Positions 44,511-52,800 of a DNA stretch of 64,000 bases are shown one piece after another (the stretch's first letter is position 1; every line of letters begins with the position of its first letter). The stretch comes from Gordonia prachuapensis (GTDB taxonomy: Bacteria > Actinomycetota > Actinomycetes > Mycobacteriales > Mycobacteriaceae), in contig NZ_JAZDUE010000011.1 of the NCBI RefSeq assembly GCF_036350515.1, positions 1 through 64,000 on the forward strand, read 5' to 3'. The translations under genes and the position numbers were made by a program. The notes under the pieces were generated by a model. That model was not told the origin of the DNA and did no database searches. It worked only from the letters and a program-made list of their open reading frames with translations.

Positions 44511-44979
44511 TCAGCACCGTCCCGCCGCCCACCACGCACTTCATTCCCCTGCGGTACACGACACCGACAAGAGCGCCGGGATCGTCAGCCGTGGCGTCGC
44601 CGCGTTCGTCGATCTGCTGGTCGTGCTCGCGATCCTGAGCGGCGCCTACCTCGGATACGCCATGGTGCGCTTGCTGTTCAGCATCCGCGACTTCTCGTTC
44701 CCCCAGCCGAATGCAGTGTTCACCGCCACCGGGTTCATCGTGGTCTCGGTCGGCTATCTCGCACTGTGCTGGGCGGTGTCGGGCCGCACTTTCGGTTCGG
44801 TGGCGATGGGCTTGCGCGTGGTCAACCACAAGGGCAGTCGACTGAAGCCGGTGGCAGCGCTGTTGCGCGCGTTGATCTGCGTCTTCTTCGCGATCGGATT
44901 GCTGTGGGTCGCAGTGCATCCGCAGCGACGGTCGGTGGCCGACATGATCCTCCGTACGCGAGTGGTCTACTCGCGCTGA
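44503..44979 (+). CDS. RDD-family membrane protein
   Basis: A 158-residue protein from ATG 44503. A 30-residue His-rich cytoplasmic head leads to an RDD domain: SRGVAAFVDLLVVLAIL (first helix with conserved Asp), a second helix (TATGFIVVSVGYLALCWAV), GRTFGSVAMGLRVV, and a third helix (RALICVFFAIGLLWV) ending QRRSVADMILRTRVVY. RDD proteins are small membrane factors, sometimes linked to ion or osmotic stress. It is translationally coupled to the VDLD-repeat gene, and its last 13 bases overlap the convergent SRPBCC gene. Confidence 0.85.
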   Translation: MTDQHRPAAHHALHSPAVHDTDKSAGIVSRGVAAFVDLLVVLAILSGAYLGYAMVRLLFSIRDFSFPQPNAVFTATGFIVVSVGYLALCWAVSGRTFGSVAMGLRVVNHKGSRLKPVAALLRALICVFFAIGLLWVAVHPQRRSVADMILRTRVVYSR

Positions 44980-45443
44980 CCCGCTGCGCGCTCTGCCTCG
45001 GATTTGAGCGCGGTCAAGCCCTTCTCGAAGTCCTTCCCGAGCATGCGGTCGAACAGGCCCAGCGGAGCTGCGATCCGGGAGAACAGTGAGTGCGGCCCGG
45101 TCATCGTCCACGTCACCTCGGTCATCGCCTCGCGAGGGGCGAGGGTGAACACGCTGGTGCTGCTGGATTTCATGGGCTTCTCGAAGGTGACGGCAACCGC
45201 GACACGGGTGGGTGTGGTGTCCTCGACGATCTCCATGGTTCCTTTGCCCGCCTTACCATTTCCGGACCACGCATACTTGGCGCCGACTCCGCTCTCGGCG
45301 CCGGAGTATTCGCGATGCAGATCAGGGTCGATGTCCTCCCACGGTGACCAGCGCCGCCATTCATGGAGGTCGACGATGAGCGGATAGATCTGGTCGGGCA
45401 ACGCTGCGATCGTTTCGGTCCGGGTCACGGTGTACTCGCCCAT
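44967..45443 (-). CDS. SRPBCC-superfamily protein
   Basis: A 158-residue lipid- or ligand-binding-fold protein from ATG 45443 (GGAG in the proper place upstream). YTVTRTETIAALPDQIYPLIVDLHEWRRWSPWEDIDP is the characteristic N-terminus of the polyketide cyclase-like group, followed by GVGAKYAWSGNGKAGKGTMEI. It differs clearly from the SRPBCC gene at 23.6 kb. The 3' end overlaps the RDD gene by 13 bases. Ligand unknown. Confidence 0.85.
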   Translation of the reverse strand: MGEYTVTRTETIAALPDQIYPLIVDLHEWRRWSPWEDIDPDLHREYSGAESGVGAKYAWSGNGKAGKGTMEIVEDTTPTRVAVAVTFEKPMKSSSTSVFTLAPREAMTEVTWTMTGPHSLFSRIAAPLGLFDRMLGKDFEKGLTALKSEAERAAGQRE

Positions 45444-45532
45444 GGTGATCTCCTGTCTCGGTGATGGTCGCATGCAGTATGACCGAGGTGACGCGCAAGA
45501 TTCATCGTCATGCCCGGGACTAGGGTGGAACC

Positions 45533-46969
45533 GTGACCGACCCACTTCGCGTCGACGCCCGCACGTTGGTCGAACTCCTCGTCGACGAGGGCACCTGGAT
45601 CAGCTGGGATGCGCCTGCGGTGTGGGAGCCCGATGACCCCGACTATCGGGCCGCTCTGGGCCGGGCACGCGACCGCACGGGTGTCGACGAGTCGGTGATC
45701 ACCGGCGCCGGTCGGATGCGCGGTGTGCCGGTTGCGCTGGTGATCAGCGAGTTCGGGTTCCTCGGCGGATCGATCGGCCGCACCGCAGGTCAACGTGTCG
45801 TCGCCGCCATCGAACGGGCCGCCCGTGACGAACTACCCGTGGTGGCATTGCCGGCGTCGGGTGGTACCCGGATGCAGGAAGGCATCTCTGCCTTCCTGCA
45901 GATGGTCGCGATCACCGGGGCGGTCAACGCGCACAAGGCGGCAGGTCTGCCGTACATCGTGTATCTGCGGCACCCGACCACCGGCGGGGTGTTCGCGTCC
46001 TGGGGTTCGCTCGGCCATGTCACCTGGGCGCAGCCGGGAGCGCTGATCGGGTTTCTCGGTCCGCGTGTCTTCGAAGGGCTGACCGGCCACGCGTTCCCGG
46101 ACGGTGTGCAGACGTCGGCAAACCTGCACCGCCACGGCCTGATCGACGCCCTGGTCACCCCGGATGAGCTGGCCGACGCCCTCGGCCCGGTCCTGCGACT
46201 GCTGAGCACCGGCGGTGCCGAAAAGCCGTCGAGGATGACACCTGCCATCGTCGACCCGACACGCGAGGTGTGGCCGTCGGTCCTCGCGACACGCGATCCT
46301 CACCGCCTCGGTATGGCAGACCTGCTCGCGCCCGACAGGTCGGCGGTGTTGCGGGGCGATGCGCCGATCTGGTTGGCGCTGAGACGATTCGGCGGACGAG
46401 TCGCGGTCGTGATCGGACAGGACCGTCGGCGTCAGGCAGGCGGTGATCTGATCGGCCCGGCAGATCTGCGAGCGGCGAGGCGTGCGATGGAATTGGCCAC
46501 GGACCTGCGGTTGCCCGTGGTCACCGTCATCGACACGCCGGGTGCCGAACTGTCCCCGGCCGCAGAGGAGGGCGGGCTTGCCGGCGAGATCGCCGGGTGC
46601 ACATCGGAATTGATCGCGCTGCCGGTGCCCACGGTGTCGGTGCTGCTCGGTCAGGGCGCCGGAGGGGCGGCGCTGGCGTTGTTCCCGACCGACTTCCGGG
46701 TCGGTGCTGTCGACAGCTGGTTGTCGCCGCTCCCGCCGGAGGGGGCCAGCGTCATCGTGTACCGCGACACCGAACACGCCGCGCAGATGGCCGAGGCGCA
46801 GGGCATCGCCGCGAGCGCGCTCTACGTCGACGGCACCCTCGATCACCTCGTGGACATCTCTGCCGACCACGGCATGGACGTGCTGGAAGCCGTGATCGCC
46901 GACGAACTACGGAGTCGATCACGTCCGTCGGTCCGGCGTCGGACCCGCACCCCCGGCGGTGGTCGGTGA
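45533..46969 (+). CDS. accD3: AccD3-like acyl-CoA carboxylase carboxyltransferase
   Basis: A 478-residue carboxyltransferase from GTG 45533 with both halves of the fold in one chain: an AccD-like N-half (ISEFGFLGGSIGRTAGQR, LPASGGTRMQEGISAF) and an AccA-like C-half (VTVIDTPGAELSPAAEEGGLAGEIA, LLGQGAGGAALALFP). It lacks the zinc finger of bacterial AccD. In M. tuberculosis AccD3 (Rv0904c) has this architecture and may serve acetyl-CoA carboxylation. No biotin carboxylase subunit is adjacent. The Nudix gene overlaps its stop (GTGA). The symbol is given by architecture. Confidence 0.8.
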   Translation: MTDPLRVDARTLVELLVDEGTWISWDAPAVWEPDDPDYRAALGRARDRTGVDESVITGAGRMRGVPVALVISEFGFLGGSIGRTAGQRVVAAIERAARDELPVVALPASGGTRMQEGISAFLQMVAITGAVNAHKAAGLPYIVYLRHPTTGGVFASWGSLGHVTWAQPGALIGFLGPRVFEGLTGHAFPDGVQTSANLHRHGLIDALVTPDELADALGPVLRLLSTGGAEKPSRMTPAIVDPTREVWPSVLATRDPHRLGMADLLAPDRSAVLRGDAPIWLALRRFGGRVAVVIGQDRRRQAGGDLIGPADLRAARRAMELATDLRLPVVTVIDTPGAELSPAAEEGGLAGEIAGCTSELIALPVPTVSVLLGQGAGGAALALFPTDFRVGAVDSWLSPLPPEGASVIVYRDTEHAAQMAEAQGIAASALYVDGTLDHLVDISADHGMDVLEAVIADELRSRSRPSVRRRTRTPGGGR

Positions 46970-47364
46970 CGCGGCGGGTCGTCGGCGTCGGCGCGATCGT
47001 CTGGGACACCGCAGACAGGCTCCTGTTGGTGGAGAGGGGTCGCCCACCGCAGGCAGGTCGATGGACCGTGCCCGGTGGCAAGGTCGAGCCGGGTGAGTCG
47101 CTGCCCGCCGCTGCGGCCCGGGAGGTGTTGGAGGAGACCGGCCTTCACGTACAGGTGGGTGTCGAAGCGTGGGTCGTCGACATACCGGGCGACGACGATG
47201 TGGTGTTCGAGGTACACGATTTCGTCGCCGAGGTGCGCTCGGGAACCCTGCGGGCAGGGGATGACGCGGCCGACGCGCGGTGGGTGCCGGTCGCCGAGCT
47301 GCAGCGTCTGCCGTTGACAGATGGACTGGTCGAACACCTGACGCGGTACGGCCTGATGCGCTGA
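46966..47364 (+). CDS. Nudix hydrolase
   Basis: A 132-residue pyrophosphohydrolase from GTG 46966, overlapping the previous stop by four bases. The Nudix box is complete: GGKVEPGESL followed by REVLEETGL, with the required Glu residues for Mg2+. VVGVGAIVWDTADRLLLVERG is the usual first strand. It could sanitise oxidised nucleotides or act on ADP-ribose or a CoA derivative; the last would suit its coupling to a carboxyltransferase. The substrate is not evident. Confidence 0.9.
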   Translation: MTRRVVGVGAIVWDTADRLLLVERGRPPQAGRWTVPGGKVEPGESLPAAAAREVLEETGLHVQVGVEAWVVDIPGDDDVVFEVHDFVAEVRSGTLRAGDDAADARWVPVAELQRLPLTDGLVEHLTRYGLMR

Positions 47365-47477
47365 GCAGCGACTTCGACATGGCGACGATTGCCGAGCAAG
47401 CTGGGTACGTGACGGGCGGGCCCCGCCCCATGGGAACAGGCGCCCGTGCGACAACACGCCTCGATGAAAAGGACGAC

Positions 47478-48098
47478 ATGACCGAACTGCTGCCCCTCGA
47501 TCCCGACCAGTTGCTCACCACCACCCGCTCGGTGCGCAAGCGACTCGACCTGGAGCGGCCGGTGGAGCTGGAGGTGGTCCGCGAGGCCCTGGAGGTGGCG
47601 CTGCAGGCACCATCCGGCAGCAACAGCCAGACCTGGCACTGGATCGTTCTGACCGACCCGGAGGTCAAACAGAAGGTCGCCGACCTGTATGCGAAGTCGT
47701 TCGCGGCGTACTCGGCCAATCAACCGGGGAAAGACGCGACGGCGCAGCGGGTCAGGTCGAGTGCGCAGTATCTCGCCGACACCATGGGTCAGGTGCCGGT
47801 GCTGGTGATCGGCGCGATCTACAGCGGCGGTGAGCTGTCGAAGGGGAATCAGGCCGGGTTGTGGGGATCGCTGCTGCCCGGAGCCTGGAGCCTGTCGCTC
47901 GCACTGCGGGCCCGCGGTCTGGGCTCGGCGTGGACGACGCTGCACCTGGCTTACGAAAAGGAGATCGCCGAGATCCTCGGTATCCCGTCGACCGTCCACC
48001 AAGGTGTTCTGCTGCCGGTCGCGTACACCAAGGGCACGGACTTCAAACCCGCCGGCCGCAAGCCGCTCGACGACATCCTCCACGTCAACCACTGGTGA
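47478..48098 (+). CDS. nitroreductase-family flavoprotein
   Basis: A 206-residue FMN oxidoreductase from ATG 47478 (AAAGGA upstream). TTTRSVRKRLDLERPV, ALQAPSGSNSQTWHWIVL and the C-terminal GRKPLDDILHVNHW are family features. It is more like the quinone/nitroarene reductases of the Rv-type nitroreductase group than the gene at 21.4 kb. It precedes a TetR gene by 45 bases and may be co-transcribed with, or controlled by, it. Confidence 0.87.
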   Translation: MTELLPLDPDQLLTTTRSVRKRLDLERPVELEVVREALEVALQAPSGSNSQTWHWIVLTDPEVKQKVADLYAKSFAAYSANQPGKDATAQRVRSSAQYLADTMGQVPVLVIGAIYSGGELSKGNQAGLWGSLLPGAWSLSLALRARGLGSAWTTLHLAYEKEIAEILGIPSTVHQGVLLPVAYTKGTDFKPAGRKPLDDILHVNHW

Positions 48099-48143
48099 GG
48101 TGCGGCCGGGCCGCCGACCGGGCCGGTAGAGTCCGAATGCACC

Positions 48144-48767
48144 ATGACCACCTCGCCCTCCGCTGAACAGCCGCCGCGCACGCGCCGAGGTCAAGCGAAG
48201 GCCGCGCGCCGCGCAGAGCTGCTCGAGGCCGCCGCGAGACTGATGGCCGAACGCGGATTCACCGGGGTCACCCTCGAGGACATCGGGCGCGCCGTCGGCA
48301 TCAGCGGCCCGGCGATGTACCGGCACTTCTCGTCGAAGACCGACCTGCTCGACCAGATGCTCGTCGACATCAGCCAGCGGCTTCGCGACGGCGGCGCCGA
48401 GGTCGTCGAGGGCGCGACAGATCCGGAGCAGACCTTGCGCGAGTTGATCCGCTTCCACATCGACGTTCTGGTCACCAAACCGGACCTCATTGCCGTGCAG
48501 GACCGCGACCTCACCTCGCTGACTCCCGCCGCCAACCATCAGGTGCGCTCTCTGCAGCGGCGATATGTCGAACAGTGGGTCGACGTGCTGCTCGCAGTGG
48601 ACGACGCTCGTCGCGCCGGGCTGTCCCGAGCGGAGGCTCGCGTCCGCGTCCATGCCACCTTCGGACTGCTCAACTCGTCACCGCGGCTGCCGCCGTTCGC
48701 GCCCGACGATCTGAGGGCGTTGCTCACGACGATGGCGTGGGCGGCCTTGGTGGCGCCTCGCGGGTGA
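48144..48767 (+). CDS. TetR-family transcriptional regulator
   Basis: A 207-residue repressor. Helix-turn-helix at residues about 20-68 (AARLMAERGFTGVTLEDIGRAVGISGPAMYRHFSSK is spread over this stretch), with a C-terminal all-helical ligand domain. Typical of the short-chain acyl-CoA or fatty-acid-responsive subgroup (QDRDLTSLTPAANHQVRSLQR). It lies downstream of the nitroreductase; no clear operator palindrome was found upstream of either. The ligand is unknown. Confidence 0.9.
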   Translation: MTTSPSAEQPPRTRRGQAKAARRAELLEAAARLMAERGFTGVTLEDIGRAVGISGPAMYRHFSSKTDLLDQMLVDISQRLRDGGAEVVEGATDPEQTLRELIRFHIDVLVTKPDLIAVQDRDLTSLTPAANHQVRSLQRRYVEQWVDVLLAVDDARRAGLSRAEARVRVHATFGLLNSSPRLPPFAPDDLRALLTTMAWAALVAPRG

Positions 48768-48874
48768 GTGGCGTCGGGCGGACGAATGATCTGTGCGGTG
48801 CCGTGAGCTCCGAGAGGCATCTGTCCTGATAGCGTCCTGTCAGGGCCATTCGGGGATGGCCAAAAGGGGGATCG

Positions 48875-49243
48875 ATGGGTGCGCAGTGCGACGATCTGGT
48901 CGATGAGATCGATGCGTTCTACCAGGGGTTCGGACAACCCGCCGCGTTGATCGGTGCCCTACGGACTGCTGTCCTCCTCGTTCCCGTCAGCGAGGCCGGA
49001 TGTGTATGGCGCACCGTGGTAGATGGTGTCGGTTGGATCGGCGTGTTCACCAGTGAACGCGAGTACGCCAAGTTCCTGGCGGCCCGAGGCGAGTACGGCC
49101 CGGCGAAATACCATGCGATGCTCGGCTCTCGAATCGTGGACGACGTCACCCTCAGTTTCGACGATGCCACCGGAATCGTGATCGACCCGTGCGGCGATCG
49201 GCCCATGCCCTTCCCGCAGGAGGCTTCGTCATGGGCGAGCTGA
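48875..49243 (+). CDS. SseB-like protein at the head of a toxin operon
   Basis: A 122-residue cytoplasmic-looking protein from ATG 48875 (AAAGGGGG upstream). VLLVPVSEAGCVWRTVVDGVGWIGVFTSEREYAKFLAARG and the C-terminal IDPCGDRPMPFP match the SseB N-terminal domain, often seen in actinobacterial operons with type VII-secreted toxins. It overlaps the EspC-like gene by 13 bases (stop 49243, next start 49231). Probably a chaperone, adaptor or co-secreted partner for the RHS toxin. The function is inferred from place. Confidence 0.7.
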   Translation: MGAQCDDLVDEIDAFYQGFGQPAALIGALRTAVLLVPVSEAGCVWRTVVDGVGWIGVFTSEREYAKFLAARGEYGPAKYHAMLGSRIVDDVTLSFDDATGIVIDPCGDRPMPFPQEASSWAS

Positions 49244-49866
49244 ACGTCGATCCGAAAGTGCTGCAGCAGGCGGCCGACGGCATCACCGGAATCATCGACG
49301 GGCTCTCCGGGCTGGGAGTGGGACAGACCGGCGCGCTGGGCCGTGGATTCTCACTGCTGACCATGTCGCCGGAGGAGGCCGGAAAGCAGGAGATCCAGAC
49401 GAGCTTCGAAGAATTCGCGGAGCGCTGGTCGTGGGGCGTGCGTCACCTCGTGCAGGCTGCCAACGAGATCGCAGAGGCGCTGGACCTGTCGGCCGGCCGC
49501 TACCACATCATGGATGAAACGGCGTCCGACGCGTTCAAGACCATGTGGACTCACCTCGCCGGCAACCCGCACCTGAGCTCCGAGGAGATCAGCGAGCGGA
49601 GCTGGGGAGACACCTTCGCGGACAACCCGATCAACAACGTGATGAATCCCGACTACAGCGCCGAGTCCTTCGACGAGGCCCTCGATCACATCGAAACCAA
49701 CAACGCCGTCATCGGTGCCGTCGGCGACCAGGCCCTCGCCAACCTGTCGCCCACTGCCGGGCTTCTCGGTGCAGGAGACCCCGCGTACAACTCGGGTGCG
49801 GCCGACGAGGCGGCGGAGATCCTCGACGGCGCGCAGTCGCCGTCCGACACCGGTAGCTCCGACTGA
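49231..49866 (+). CDS. EspC/WXG100-like type VII secretion partner
   Basis: A 211-residue protein from ATG 49231, with GGAGG in register. Residues 1-90 resemble EspC-family helical hairpins of type VII substrates (MGELNVDPKVLQQAADGITGI at the N-terminus, FAERWSWGVRHLVQAANEIAEAL). The rest is acidic and without a known domain. Its stop overlaps the toxin start by one base (TGATG). Such proteins pair with a large LXG/WXG effector to make a composite signal for the ESX/T7SS machine, which is not encoded here. Confidence 0.7.
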   Translation: MGELNVDPKVLQQAADGITGIIDGLSGLGVGQTGALGRGFSLLTMSPEEAGKQEIQTSFEEFAERWSWGVRHLVQAANEIAEALDLSAGRYHIMDETASDAFKTMWTHLAGNPHLSSEEISERSWGDTFADNPINNVMNPDYSAESFDEALDHIETNNAVIGAVGDQALANLSPTAGLLGAGDPAYNSGAADEAAEILDGAQSPSDTGSSD

Positions 49867-52800
49867 TGGGACTTCTCGACGGGATAACCGACGGCCTCAA
49901 CCAAATCGGCGACGCTGCCGAGGATGTCATCGAGAGCGGAGTCGAACACGCGGGCCAGGCCATCGATGCGGGACTCGACGCCGCAGCGGGGGTCGCACGA
50001 CACCTCGGAGCCGACGGGGTCGCCGAATCGCTGGATGATGCGGGTGACCGGGTTGCCAGCGCGACCGGTGGTGCGGTGGACGAACGCGAACTCGGCGAGA
50101 CCGAGGACAAACGCGAACTGGTCCGCGGTGACCCGGGAAAGATCAACGAAACCGCAAGCACCCTGGACGACATGGGCGCGGACATCGGTTCCACCGGTTC
50201 GGCATTGCGTCAGGTGGACGCATCGGGCTGGACGGGCGACGGTGCGGACGCGTTCAATGCGGTTTTCGATCAGCAGCCGGCGCTGTGGAACGAGGCGTCC
50301 ACGGCGATGGCCGCGACCTCGGCACAGTTGTCAGGGTGGGCGAGCACGGTGGAATGGGCTCAATCCGAGGCTGCCGAAGCGATAGCGAAATGGCGAGAAG
50401 CCGAGAACGACGAGCGCGCCAAGAAGGCCGAATACAACGCACTGTCCGGTGACGAGCAGGCGGCTACACCGCTGGTCGACACCTGGACCGCCAAGTACGA
50501 CGAAGCACGTCGAATCCTGACAAGGGCCCGGACCGAACGTGACAGCATCGCCGGTGAGATCGCGGGTTCCATCGACGCGCAGACTGCCATGGCGCCCACC
50601 GAGCCGCCGTTCCTCAATCGGATGGGCGCCAACGCGATCGACGCGAAGGATGCGGCCGACCATGCACGCCTGAGCTTCACGACCGGATTGGCGACGAGTC
50701 TGACCGGCATCGTCCAGTTCGGTCGAAAGATCAACCCCACAGACCCGTACAACATGAGCCATCCGGCCGAGTACCTGAAGGGGACAAGCGATCTGGTCAC
50801 GGGAATGGTTGTCGCGGCGGCGGATCCGGGTGCGGCGGTGGACACTTTTCTCTCCGAAGCGCGCAAGAACCCGTTCGAGACGATGGGCAGCCTCACCGGT
50901 GACGCGATTCTGACGGCGGCCACCGGAGGCGGCGGCGCGGCAGTTGCCCTGGGCAAGAATGGCGCACGGGTGAGTGGGCTGGGGCGGGAAGCGCTTGATT
51001 CGGCACGTGGGGCCGAACGCGCCACGGATCCACCGCGTGGGGACTCGCGGGCGTCCGGCCGCAGCGCCGAAGGTCGAGGTGCGACACCGCGAGATGACGC
51101 CGCTCCGGAGAGTCGCCCGACCACGGCCGGTGACGACCCACCGCATGCCGCCGGCGAGGCACAGCCCGGGAAGGAGCCGTCGCAACCGACGGTGCACGCG
51201 CAGGAGCGTGACGAGCCTGCAACATCTGGCTCGAACGACACCGAATCCCGACCGGAAACCGCCGCGACAACGTCGGACTCGGCGGAGCCGGGTACCCCGA
51301 CCGACCCGTCCACGTCCGGGTCATCGGACTGGGCCGACCCGGCCGATGGCGGTGAGGCGTCGGGTGACGCCTCCTCCGACGCGACCACGCCCCATGCCGA
51401 CAGCAGTCGAGATGTGGAGGAATCGGGTCCGACGGTCACCCAGCAGGCTGCCGACGACCAAGGCGCCGGCCGAGCTGTCGAGGAGTCGGGCGGGGCCAAT
51501 GATCAATCCGCACAGGATGTCACAGTGGGCGGCGACCCGGTCGACCTGGCGACCGGCGAGTTCCTGCTGCCCGAGGCCGATCTCGAACTGCCGGGTGTGT
51601 TGCCGCTGACCATCGGTCGCCGCCACCGCTCCGGATACCGTTTCGGTCGGTGGTTCGGGCCCAGCTGGTCGACGACTTTCGACATGCGGGTCGTCGTCGA
51701 ACAGGCGGGCGTCACCATGCTGGCGGAGGACGGTGTGATGCTGACGTATCCGCACCCAGGCGTCGACGTACCAGTGTTGCCGCGAGATTCCCGGCAGCGA
51801 TGGACCATGTCGCGAACCGATCGTGGCGGCTATCGGGTCCATGATCCCGACCGTCGTCTCACCTGGCACTTCGCGCCCAAACCGGAACTGGCTGGGCTGG
51901 ATACGGCTCTGGGGAATCTCGCCATCAGCGCCATCACCGACCGCCACCACAATCGGATTCGGTTTCACTATGACTCGGAGGGAGCTCCCGCCGAGATCAG
52001 TCATTCGGCCGGGTACCGGGTCGCCGTCGACACGCGGGACGGACGAATCCGCTCAGTCGCTGTCGTAGCCCCAGGTCGGGAAGCCCCCACCGTGGTTCGC
52101 GAGTTCGACTACACGGCAGGCCATCTGACCACGGTCACCAAGCCGTCCGGTGGCGTCACCACCTACCGGTACGACGAGCACGGACGCATGGTGTCCTGGC
52201 ATGACGCCAACGGCAATCAGATGGCGAACACCTACGATTCGGACGGACGCGTCATCGCCCAGGACGGAACCGACGGCATCATGTCCACCGGCCTCGACTA
52301 CGTCACCACCGGCGACGGATCGGGATCGGTCACGGTGCTCACCGACTCGGTCGGCACGCGGACAGGGTACGGATTCGACCAGGACCTGCGGCTGCGCGAC
52401 GTCCAATTGCCCAGCGGCGCGCGAACACATACAGACTTCAATCAGCGCCGCGACCCACTCCGGGTGACGTCACCGGACGGTGCTGTCACCCGGTACCTCT
52501 ACACACCTGACGGCGACGTCGCCGAGCTGACACGACCCGACGGCGCCACCGTTCGCATCGAGTACACAGCCCCGGGTCGTCCGTCCGCCATTCACAACGT
52601 CGACGGTTCCGTCACCCGGCACGAGTGGGATGACCAGGGCAATCTGGTGGCGGTCACCGGTCCCCGGGGTGCTCGAACCGAGTACGGCTACCGGGGTGAC
52701 GGTGCCCTCGAGACGATCGGCCACGCGACCGGTGGCCAGACCCAGATCCGTTGCGATGCGGCGGGGTTGCCGATCCAGGTGGTCGACCCCGCCGGTGCTG

